From: Flavobacteriales bacterium
GTDB taxonomy: Bacteria; Bacteroidota; Bacteroidia; Flavobacteriales_D; Sanyastnellaceae
Reading direction: 5' to 3'
NCBI GenBank assembly: GCA_002862785.1
Contig: PKDZ01000039.1
Coordinates: 54,198-118,197 of the forward strand
Length of the DNA: 64,000 nt
The position numbers and the translations under genes are program-made. Shown here one piece after another: positions 1 through 6,860 of this stretch. Numbering within the stretch: position 1 is the first letter of the stretch; every line of letters starts with the position of its first letter. The notes beneath the pieces were generated by a model. It was not told the DNA's origin and made no database searches. It saw only the letters and a program-made list of their open reading frames with translations.

Positions 1-74
1 CCGCGGTGAATGGGGGGTCATGGTCGGATCTGGTGGGGTGCAGGTCTCGCACAGCTTCAGGGGCGATCGGCTCC

Positions 75-97
75 CCATCCGATGGCAGATCGGATGG
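75..97. repeat. Perfect 9-bp inverted repeat, 5-nt loop
   Basis: The arms CCATCCGAT and ATCGGATGG flank GGCAG. No T-tract follows, so this is not an obvious terminator on either strand. The role is unknown. Confidence 0.6.
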
Positions 98-144
98 ATG
101 CGGGCTGGCATTCCTTGGGCCGGAGCCCGATTTGACTCGGCTGG

Positions 145-161
145 AGCCCGGAGTCCGGGCT
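145..161. repeat. Perfect 7-bp inverted repeat, 3-nt loop
   Basis: The arms AGCCCGG and CCGGGCT surround AGT. The hairpin is short and GC-rich, with no T-tract. It may be the end of a structured transcript or chance in GC-rich DNA. Confidence 0.4.
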
Positions 162-537
162 GGTCTGCAGGGTGCATGTCGGCGCCGGCGGGCAGGGGCG
201 GATGAGGGGTGGTCTGGTGGGCTTCGTGGCGGCCTTCGAAGCGCCCAGGATGGGACGATGGAAAATGGGGTGTGCGCAGGCCTGGGGTCACCGGGAAGCA
301 CCTGTTCGTTACATCCCCGGATGGGACCGCCTCCCGGCCCGCGCCTTCGGAGATGGCGATGCCCATGCCTTCATCCGGCTTCGGCCATCTGGGGGGCACA
401 CGGAATGGGCTTTGCGATTCTCTTGGCAGGATCCGGAGGGGTCGGGGTGGGAGCGGGGCAGGCGAAAAACGGGAATTGCAGGGTTCAGCGTGGATTTTCG
501 GCCGGGCAACGGCAGACGGGTCCGTCCGGGGCGGCGC

Positions 538-545
538 TATATTGG
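538..545 (+). promoter_or_regulatory. Probable -7 promoter element of efp
   Basis: TATATTGG matches the Bacteroidetes -7 consensus TAnnTTTG at 7 of 8 positions. It lies 53 nt before the efp ATG, so efp would have an ordinary leader, unlike several genes further along. Confidence 0.45.
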
Positions 546-598
546 GCGGGCGGAGCACAAGGCTTTCCTTCCGCCGACAAACCAACCGAAAGACGACC

Positions 599-1165
599 AT
601 GGCCACCACTTCCGACATCAAGAATGGACTCTGCATCCGCCACCAGGGGGGGTTGTACCAGGTCATTGAATTCCTCCACAAGAAGACCGCTCGGGGCTCG
701 GGCAATGTCTGGACGAGGATGAAGAACCTCGAGAACGGCAAGATCATCGAGCACAGCTACAACACCGGGTCCAAGATTGACGTGATCCGCGTGGAGACCC
801 GGGAGTACACCTACCTCTATGAGGATGACATGGGATACAATTTCATGAATTCCGACACCTTCGAGCAGATCAGCTTGGAGAAGCACCTCATCGACAACTC
901 CCAGTTCCTGCAGGATGAGATGAAGTGCCTCATCGTGTTCCACGCCGAGGAGGAGCGCCCGTTGAGCGCCAGCCTGCCCAGCCACATCGAGGCTGAAATC
1001 ACCTACACCGAGCCGGGGGTCAAAGGCGACACCGCCACCAACACGCTCAAGCCGGCGACAATTGATACGGGAGCTGAGGTCCGCGTGCCGCTCTTCATCA
1101 ACATCGGCGACCGCATCAAGGTGGACACCCGCACGGGAGACTACTCCGAACGGGTCAAGAAGTAA
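599..1165 (+). CDS. efp: Translation elongation factor P
   Basis: EF-P binds stalled ribosomes between the P and E sites and relieves pauses at polyproline stretches. The start is the ATG giving MATTSDIKNG and 188 residues, the family length; the longer ORF-track start adds a spurious low-complexity extension. The N-terminal KOW-like domain, the central OB domain (FMNSDTFEQI) and the C-terminal domain with YTEPGVKGDTATN and VPLFINIGDRIKVDT are all present. The tip of the domain I loop reads HKKTARGSGN. Counting to the conserved KNL places Arg32 where most bacteria, including Bacteroidetes I can recall, carry the modified Lys of PGKG. The next gene starts 5 nt downstream, so co-transcription is likely. 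Confidence 0.97.
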   Translation: MATTSDIKNGLCIRHQGGLYQVIEFLHKKTARGSGNVWTRMKNLENGKIIEHSYNTGSKIDVIRVETREYTYLYEDDMGYNFMNSDTFEQISLEKHLIDNSQFLQDEMKCLIVFHAEEERPLSASLPSHIEAEITYTEPGVKGDTATNTLKPATIDTGAEVRVPLFINIGDRIKVDTRTGDYSERVKK

Positions 1166-1170
1166 GGGCC

Positions 1171-2394
1171 ATGTCCGCCGATCTCCGGACACGGAAGCGG
1201 CTGGACCGTCTGCGACAGCAGGCGGACGCGTTGTTGGACCTGACCCAGGCCATCAACCGCAACGTGCCCGATGACGAGCTCTTCGGTCACTACCAACGCA
1301 TTCTAAATGCCCTCGGCGTCGGCAAGCTGGCCCTGTTCTGCCGTGACTTCGGAGATGGCACCTGGGCGTGTTCCGTGGAGTGGGGTTACCCGACCAAGCT
1401 GCCCCGTTTGGACGATGCCGACGCGGCCCTCGGTGGCAAAGCCCATGGCATCGTCGCGGGCGACACCGAGGTGGAGTTCGACCTCGCCATTCCCGTCGAG
1501 CACGAGCAGGAGGTCATCGCTTATGTGGTGATGGGCGATCGTGAGGAAGGCCGGGGCATGAGCCCGTCCATCCGCCACGTCCGCTTCATCACGACCTTGA
1601 CCAATGTGCTCGTGGTCGCCCTCCGGAACCGGGAGCTGACGGCCGAACGCATCCGGACGGCCGGAATCGAGCGGGAGCTGGAACTGGCTGGTGAGATGCA
1701 GTCCATGTTGCTCCCTCGGGTGTTGCCCGAGGACGACCACCGAAGTTTTTCCGCCCGGTATCGGCCCCACCATCACGTGGGCGGGGACTACTACGATGCC
1801 GTGCGGCTCGCCGACGGACGCATGGCCATCGCCATCGCCGATGTGAGCGGCAAGGGCATGCCCGCGGCGTTCCTGATGTCCAACTTCCAGGCCCATCTGC
1901 ACGCCCACCTCGAGCGGGGCGAGGTGGACCTCGAGAATCTCGTGCGGTCCCTCAACCAGCGGGTCTTCAGCAGTGCCCGCGGAGAGCGCTTCATCACCTT
2001 CTTCTTTGCACTCCACGATCCAGCACGGGGCGCCATCGACTACGTCAACTGCGGCCACAACCCACCGCTCTTCGTGCCGGACAAGGGGCCGGGGATGTTC
2101 CTCGGGGCCGGTTGTCCTGGCCTCGGCATGCTGGATGCGTTGCCCGTGGTGGGCGTCGGGACGCTGGATGCGCGTCCCGGATCGACGCTGGTCTGCTTCA
2201 CCGACGGTCTGGTCGAGCAGGAAAACGAAGCCGGTCAGGATTTCGGGGAGCACCGCCTGCAGCGCCTCGTCGAGTCCGATCGGAAGGCGGGAGCGGAGGC
2301 GATGAACGCCGCCATCATCGTGGAATGGGAGCGCCACCGGGGGACGGCGGATCCAGCGGACGATACGGCCCTGCTGACGACTCGCTTCTCCTGA
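1171..2394 (+). CDS. PP2C/SpoIIE-type serine phosphatase with GAF-like N-terminus
   Basis: This is a 407-residue cytosolic regulator of the RsbU/SpoIIE family. Roughly residues 1-160 look like a GAF-type sensor domain, followed by a short helical linker (ELELAGEMQSMLLP) typical of these proteins. The phosphatase domain carries the metal-binding motifs GGDYYDA, IADVSGKGMPAAF, YVNCGHNPPL and FTDGLVEQ. Family members dephosphorylate anti-anti-sigma (STAS) proteins or act in other partner-switching circuits. No STAS or anti-sigma kinase gene is in the window, so the target is unknown. It follows efp by 5 nt. Its last 80 bp overlap the convergent O-antigen ligase gene. Confidence 0.9.
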   Translation: MSADLRTRKRLDRLRQQADALLDLTQAINRNVPDDELFGHYQRILNALGVGKLALFCRDFGDGTWACSVEWGYPTKLPRLDDADAALGGKAHGIVAGDTEVEFDLAIPVEHEQEVIAYVVMGDREEGRGMSPSIRHVRFITTLTNVLVVALRNRELTAERIRTAGIERELELAGEMQSMLLPRVLPEDDHRSFSARYRPHHHVGGDYYDAVRLADGRMAIAIADVSGKGMPAAFLMSNFQAHLHAHLERGEVDLENLVRSLNQRVFSSARGERFITFFFALHDPARGAIDYVNCGHNPPLFVPDKGPGMFLGAGCPGLGMLDALPVVGVGTLDARPGSTLVCFTDGLVEQENEAGQDFGEHRLQRLVESDRKAGAEAMNAAIIVEWERHRGTADPADDTALLTTRFS

Positions 2395-3826
2395 GTCCGA
2401 CGTCCATCATGACGAGCATCGCGAGGAAGCCCCAGAACGGGGCGCTGGCCTTGTCGGTGTCGAGGTAGTTGTTCAACACCCCGTGGATGAAGTAGGTCAG
2501 CACACCGAGGTAGATGGAGAGGGCCCACCAGGATCGCCAGCGGTCCTGGTGGCGCAGGGCGCGATGGACGCGGAACCCCACGACGGAGGTCCACCACAGC
2601 AGGACGAGCACGATCAAGGCGCCGGGCACGCCCTGCTCAGCCAGCGGCCCCAGGTATTCGCTGTGGGCGTTGCCCCGGTCGGCATTGTTGGTCGAGATGA
2701 TCGTCCGGTGTTCCGACCGTTGCAAGGGGGCGTAGACGAATTGATACGTCCCGGGGCCCCACCCCACGAGGGGGCGTTCCTGCCAGAGGGCGACGGCGCA
2801 GCTCCAGCGGTTGATGCGCTCGAGGTTGGAGGCGTCACTGGAGACGTTGGAGATGGACTCCACATGCTCGGTCAGGTCATCTGAAGAGTCCTGGTCGTTG
2901 CGTTCCAGGGAGATGAGCAGCTGGTCCCAGACCAGGAACAGCATCAGCAATCCCAAGATGCCCGTGCCCAGCAGCGTGCGCAGCCGCACCCCGAACATCA
3001 TCAGCGCGCCGATGCCGGCCGCCGCCGCCACGGAGACCCAAGCGGCTCGAGTGAAGGAGAGAATCAGACCCACGGTCAGGACCGTGAATGCCACGGTCAG
3101 GCCCAGCTTGCCGATGCCCGATCGGCTGGGCTTGAGCAGCAGGGCGAGCGAGGGGAACCAGAACATGGCGAGCACGGCGCCGTAGCTCGTGTGGTCCTTG
3201 AAGAAGGGGTCCATGACCCAGTGTCCGGCTTGCTTCTCAAACCCATAGCCTGCGTGACGCACCACGGTGTAGACGATGACGGCGAGCAGCGGGATTAAGT
3301 AGAGCAGGACGAAGCGTTCTTGCTTCCGCTCCCCGGTGACAAGGGGGGCCAGCAGGAAGAAGAAACCGACCACGAACCATCCCCGTGCGATGAGGAATTT
3401 GACCGAGACCATCGGGTCGGAGGAGGTGAGGGTGGTCAGGGCGAGCCACACGAACATCACCTGGATGCACCGCGTGATGGGATGCGCCTCGAGGCTGGCA
3501 TTGAGGCGAATGCCCCGCAGCCGGTCCAGCAGGAAGAGCAGGAGCAGACCGAAGAGCAGGGGTTCGGTGGGCAGGTACAGTCCGACGCCGCCGATCTCAA
3601 GCTGTTCGAGATTCAGGCTCAGAGGGACGGTGGCGACCAGCCCGAGGAGGAGCAGGTCCCGACGGGCGAGGGCGAGGGCGACGACCCCGACCACCAGGGG
3701 CAGGGCAGCGACCGGCCAGGTTTGTGTGGCGATGGCAGCTCCGAGCAGCACGGCATACCCGATCGCCACCGCGACGGCGGTGCGGTGTTCGGGAAGCCAG
3801 AGCCGGAGGCCGTTGCCGGAGGGCAT
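2315..3826 (-). CDS. O-antigen ligase / polymerase family membrane protein
   Basis: This 503-residue multi-pass inner-membrane protein, about 10-12 hydrophobic segments by eye, belongs to the Wzy_C/O-antigen ligase family. The large periplasmic loop and its border carry the family pattern ERPLVGWGPGTYQF and, further on, NAHSEYLGPLAEQG before the last membrane segments. Such proteins join or polymerise lipid-linked glycans for LPS or exopolysaccharide. The start ATG shares one base with the stop of the upstream Wzz-like gene (TGATG), so the two are translationally coupled. Whether it acts as ligase or polymerase cannot be told from sequence. The tail is Pro/Ser-rich and its last codons overlap the convergent phosphatase gene. 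Confidence 0.85.
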   Translation of the reverse strand: MPSGNGLRLWLPEHRTAVAVAIGYAVLLGAAIATQTWPVAALPLVVGVVALALARRDLLLLGLVATVPLSLNLEQLEIGGVGLYLPTEPLLFGLLLLFLLDRLRGIRLNASLEAHPITRCIQVMFVWLALTTLTSSDPMVSVKFLIARGWFVVGFFFLLAPLVTGERKQERFVLLYLIPLLAVIVYTVVRHAGYGFEKQAGHWVMDPFFKDHTSYGAVLAMFWFPSLALLLKPSRSGIGKLGLTVAFTVLTVGLILSFTRAAWVSVAAAAGIGALMMFGVRLRTLLGTGILGLLMLFLVWDQLLISLERNDQDSSDDLTEHVESISNVSSDASNLERINRWSCAVALWQERPLVGWGPGTYQFVYAPLQRSEHRTIISTNNADRGNAHSEYLGPLAEQGVPGALIVLVLLWWTSVVGFRVHRALRHQDRWRSWWALSIYLGVLTYFIHGVLNNYLDTDKASAPFWGFLAMLVMMDVGLRRSESSAGPYRPLDPPSPGGAPIPR

Positions 3827-4818
3827 CAGCGGACCGCGTCGCGGAAGAGCAGGAAGACGAGGGCGGCCAGGGCGACGGACACAGCGCCCATGACGGTGAT
3901 GAGCCAGCGGATGGGGCGGGCTTTCTTGTCCGCCACGGCGGCCCGGTCCACCACGAACGCAGCCGGAATCTGGGACTCGGCATCCAGCTTGTTGAGGTCG
4001 AAGCGCTTTTTGAGCACGGCTTCCTGCTCAAAGGCGTCTTCGAGCTTCGTGGTCAGCTGGTTGAATTCCGTCGCGAAGGGGGCCAGTTGCTCCATCTTGC
4101 CCAGGATGTTGGCCGCCCGGGAGGGTTGGCCTTCGGCGAGGGCGGTGGCGTATTGCTCATTGAGCCCCTCGATCTGGACGGGGTAGTCATACACGCCTTC
4201 GCGCCGGAGATCGGCCAGCCGGTCTTCCATGCGCTCGATGCCTTCCTGGTGCTGTTCGAGGCTTTGCTTGGCATAGCGGAAGGCCTCCATGGCGCGGTCG
4301 TTGCGGAGTTGGTTGGAGACCGAATCGGTGAGGTTGGCGATGTCGTTGGCAATGTCGCGGGCCATCAGCGGCTCCTTGTCGAAGACGTCGATGCGGATGG
4401 AGCCGTAGCGTGTCAGGGCGGCGTCGACCTTGCCGGCGTAGACCTTCGCCATCGCCGCCTGGGCACCGGCTTCCCCCCGCTCGATGTCGTAGTGCGCCCA
4501 GAGGTCGTACTTGTCGATGATGCGGCGCCGTACCCGGTCCGAATTCAGAATCTGGAGCAGGCGCTCGGCATCTTCCGTTTCTCCGTAGGCCAAAATGTCC
4601 TCGCGCTTTTCGGCCTCATAGAACTGCGCCCCAATGGATTGCTGGGGCAGGGCAAACAGAACGACCGAAGACTGGAATTCGGGTTCGATGAGGAAGGTGG
4701 CCGCGGCGCTGATGAGGCCGCCGATCAGACCGGACAGAATCAAGGGGTTCCGCCAGGCCCAGATGCGCCGAAGCAAGGCGTTGTCTTCCTGTCGGTTGGC
4801 GGAGTTGGAGTCAATCAT
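3826..4818 (-). CDS. Wzz-like polysaccharide chain-length / co-polymerase protein
   Basis: This is a 330-residue protein with one membrane segment near the N-terminus (PLILSGLIGGLISAAATFL), a long periplasmic region rich in helix and coiled-coil character (about residues 150-290), and one C-terminal membrane segment before LLFRDAVR. This is the architecture of Wzz chain-length determinants. I chose the ATG giving MIDSNSANRQ, because the 17 extra residues of the longer ORF are Arg-rich and unlike the family. It is coupled to the ligase/polymerase gene and diverges from the GT4 gene 128 bp away. The three genes plausibly serve one surface-polysaccharide pathway. Confidence 0.82.
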   Translation of the reverse strand: MIDSNSANRQEDNALLRRIWAWRNPLILSGLIGGLISAAATFLIEPEFQSSVVLFALPQQSIGAQFYEAEKREDILAYGETEDAERLLQILNSDRVRRRIIDKYDLWAHYDIERGEAGAQAAMAKVYAGKVDAALTRYGSIRIDVFDKEPLMARDIANDIANLTDSVSNQLRNDRAMEAFRYAKQSLEQHQEGIERMEDRLADLRREGVYDYPVQIEGLNEQYATALAEGQPSRAANILGKMEQLAPFATEFNQLTTKLEDAFEQEAVLKKRFDLNKLDAESQIPAAFVVDRAAVADKKARPIRWLITVMGAVSVALAALVFLLFRDAVR

Positions 4819-4933
4819 GGTGGTGCGTGGTCGGATGTCCCGAAGCAACCGCAAGATGCACCGAGACACGCCCCCAACGGATGGGATTCCCTTTCGAGTA
4901 TGCGCGTTCTTTCCACGGCCCGCGGGTGCGCAG

Positions 4934-4941
4934 TAGCTTCG
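4934..4941 (+). promoter_or_regulatory. -7 element immediately before GT4 start
   Basis: TAGCTTCG (TAnnTTTG with one change) lies 5 nt before the ATG at 4947. The start of transcription would fall at or next to the start codon, implying a leaderless mRNA. This also supports choosing 4947 over the upstream ORF-track start. Confidence 0.55.
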
Positions 4942-4946
4942 CCGCC

Positions 4947-6137
4947 ATGGCTGTGATTGCCGTCAATACCCGATTGGTTGTTCCCGGACGGCTGGACGGC
5001 ATCGGTTGGTTCACCTTGGAGACGGTCCAACGGATGGTGGCGGATCACCCCGAACACGAATTCCACCTGCTGTTTGACCGCAATCCCCCGGTGGATTTGT
5101 TCCCGGGAGACAATGTGCACCACCATTGGGTCTGGCCTCCGGCTCGGCGTCCGTTTCTCGTGGATTGGTGGATGGACCGAAGCATCCCGGCGCTCCTCAG
5201 GAAGGTGGAGGCCGACCTCTTTCTTTCTCCAGATGGCTTCCTGAGCCACCGGACGGAGGTGCCGCAAGTGGCCGTTCAACACGATTTGAATTTCGAGCAC
5301 CATCCAGAATGGCTGCCGGCCAACGTCGCTCGGCACTACCGCCGACGGTTTCCGCAATCGGCAGAACGTGCAGTCCGGATTGCCACGGTGAGCCAATACA
5401 GCGCCCAAGACATTGTGGCGCAATACGGGGTCGATCCGGGCAAGATTGACGTGGTGTACAACGGAGCCGGGGCGGCGTATCATCAGCCCTTGGGGGTCCG
5501 ACCGGACCAAGAGGCCCGGGCCATACGGAACCGGCTGACTGGGGGGCAGCGTTATTTCGTCTTCGTGGGCACCCAGCATCCCCGGAAAAACCTCGAAGGC
5601 TTGCTCGAAGCGTTCACGGCGTACCGAAAAGCCGGCGGAACGTGGGATTTACTGCTGGTCGGGACGGCCATCTGGCGGAAACGGGGCTTCGATGCCCGCA
5701 ACAGTCTGGAGGCCATGCCGGAGGACATCCGCCCCTTCGTGCACCGTTCGGGATGGCTTCCGCAGGACGAATTGGCGGCCGTGCTCGCCGCCGCCGGAGC
5801 CATGGTGTTCATCCCGTGGTTCGAAGGGTTTGGCATTCCCTTGTTGGAGGCGTTTGCCGCTGGCACTCCGGCCATTCATTCCAATCGAACTTCCTTGCCG
5901 GAAGTGGCCGGCGGCGCTGGGCTGGAAGTGGCCCCGGAAGACACCTCGACGGTGGTCGAAGCCCTGTTGCGCATCGAGCAGGAACCAGCATTGCGTGAGG
6001 CCCTCATCGAAAAGGGGCGGCACCGCGCCGACGCCTTCAGTTGGGAGCAAACCTCTGCCCTGCTGTGGGACTGCCTGGTGAAGGCCGGCGAGCAGGTCGG
6101 GGTGCATCTCGGATCGCCTCAGGCCATGGAAGCGTGA
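4947..6137 (+). CDS. GT4-family glycosyltransferase
   Basis: This is a 396-residue GT-B fold retaining glycosyltransferase. The N-terminal acceptor domain runs to about residue 190. The C-terminal donor domain starts at RYFVFVGTQHPRKNLEGLL and holds the E-x7-E motif EGFGIPLLEAFAAGTP that positions the nucleotide sugar. Family members build LPS cores, O-antigens or exopolysaccharide at the cytoplasmic face of the inner membrane. The sugar specificity is not visible. It diverges from the Wzz-like gene, which fits a glycan role. The stop overlaps the GTG start of rnhB (GTGA), so the two form a coupled pair despite unrelated functions. Confidence 0.9.
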   Translation: MAVIAVNTRLVVPGRLDGIGWFTLETVQRMVADHPEHEFHLLFDRNPPVDLFPGDNVHHHWVWPPARRPFLVDWWMDRSIPALLRKVEADLFLSPDGFLSHRTEVPQVAVQHDLNFEHHPEWLPANVARHYRRRFPQSAERAVRIATVSQYSAQDIVAQYGVDPGKIDVVYNGAGAAYHQPLGVRPDQEARAIRNRLTGGQRYFVFVGTQHPRKNLEGLLEAFTAYRKAGGTWDLLLVGTAIWRKRGFDARNSLEAMPEDIRPFVHRSGWLPQDELAAVLAAAGAMVFIPWFEGFGIPLLEAFAAGTPAIHSNRTSLPEVAGGAGLEVAPEDTSTVVEALLRIEQEPALREALIEKGRHRADAFSWEQTSALLWDCLVKAGEQVGVHLGSPQAMEA

Positions 6138-6745
6138 AGGGAACGCTGTCGCTTTACGGAGTGGAGGGTCGCCTCGAAGCCGGCGTGGACGAGGCGGGCC
6201 GAGGCTGTCTGGCGGGGCCGGTCACGGCCGCTGCCGTCATTCCCGGTCCCCATGGCGAGGCTTGGCTGAAGATGGGATTGGACGACAGCAAACGGCTCGA
6301 TGCGCAGGCCCGCGAGGCCCTAAGGGAGGCCATTGAAGCGGAAGCGAGTGCCTGGTGTGTGGGGTGGGCCAACGTCGAGGAAATCGAGCGCATCAACATC
6401 CTTCAGGCCACTTACCTCGCCATGCACCGGGCCATCGACGGACTGGACCAACAGCCCGAGCACCTGCTGATCGACGGAAACCGGTTCAAGCCCCATTCCA
6501 TTCCGCACACCTGCGAAGTCAAGGGGGACGGGCGTTTCCTCGCCATCGCGGCGGCGAGCATCCTCGCCAAGACCCACCGCGATGCCCACATGCTCAGGCT
6601 CGCCGAAGACCATCCCGAATACGACTGGGCGTCCAACAAAGGCTATCCCACCCCTCCCCACAAGAAGGCGTTGTCCCGTCACGGCCATACCCCCCACCAC
6701 CGTAGAACTTTTCGCGGCGTACAGGGGACATTATTCGCGTCTTGA
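6134..6745 (+). CDS. rnhB: Ribonuclease HII
   Basis: RNase HII nicks RNA-DNA hybrids and removes single ribonucleotides from DNA. The 203-residue protein shows AGVDEAGRGCLAGPV with the first catalytic Asp-Glu, DDSKRL, the Asp of LLIDGN and the ASILAKTHRD segment, which together form the DEDD active site. The ORF track extends further upstream, but that part overlaps the glycosyltransferase. I place the start at the GTG within GTGA, so the first residues are (V)KGTLSLYGVEG. No promoter is seen, so it depends on read-through from the GT4 gene. Confidence 0.95.
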   Translation: MKGTLSLYGVEGRLEAGVDEAGRGCLAGPVTAAAVIPGPHGEAWLKMGLDDSKRLDAQAREALREAIEAEASAWCVGWANVEEIERINILQATYLAMHRAIDGLDQQPEHLLIDGNRFKPHSIPHTCEVKGDGRFLAIAAASILAKTHRDAHMLRLAEDHPEYDWASNKGYPTPPHKKALSRHGHTPHHRRTFRGVQGTLFAS

Positions 6746-6813
6746 CCCCGCACGTGTAAAGTCGGTCTCCATTACCCGTTACGATTGAGTTAAACATCAA
6801 GGATTTCAGGGTG

Positions 6814-6835
6814 TTAGGACCTCGAAAGGACCTAA
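6814..6835 (+). repeat. Hairpin in the leader of the 1548-residue protein gene
   Basis: TTAGGACCT-CGAA-AGGACCTAA forms a 9-bp stem with one A/A mismatch and a 4-nt loop. It also contains GGACCT twice in direct orientation. It sits 25 nt before the ATG at 6861 in an AT-richer gap after rnhB. It could be a weak terminator for rnhB, an mRNA-stabilising leader hairpin or an operator. Confidence 0.45.
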
Positions 6836-6860
6836 TTTCCCATTAGCCAATAACCACATT

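Larger units (their letters stand above)
1..598. other. Stretch without a supported gene upstream of efp
   Basis: About 600 bases before efp hold no ORF I can support. The ORFs called here on both strands have low-complexity Gly/Arg/Pro-rich translations, and the + ones only run on into efp or its shadow frames. The + strand is conspicuously G-rich. The stretch contains two perfect short inverted repeats (75-97 and 145-161) and the efp promoter element near its end. I did not recognise RNase P, tmRNA or SRP RNA signatures. Confidence 0.5.

Noticed and set aside
209-598. N-terminal extension of EF-P in the ORF track
   Set aside because: It would add 130 low-complexity residues before a perfect 188-residue EF-P; the promoter element at 538-545 also lies inside it.
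6041-6133. Upstream start of rnhB in the ORF track
   Set aside because: It overlaps conserved glycosyltransferase coding sequence; the GTG in the GTGA junction gives the family N-terminus.
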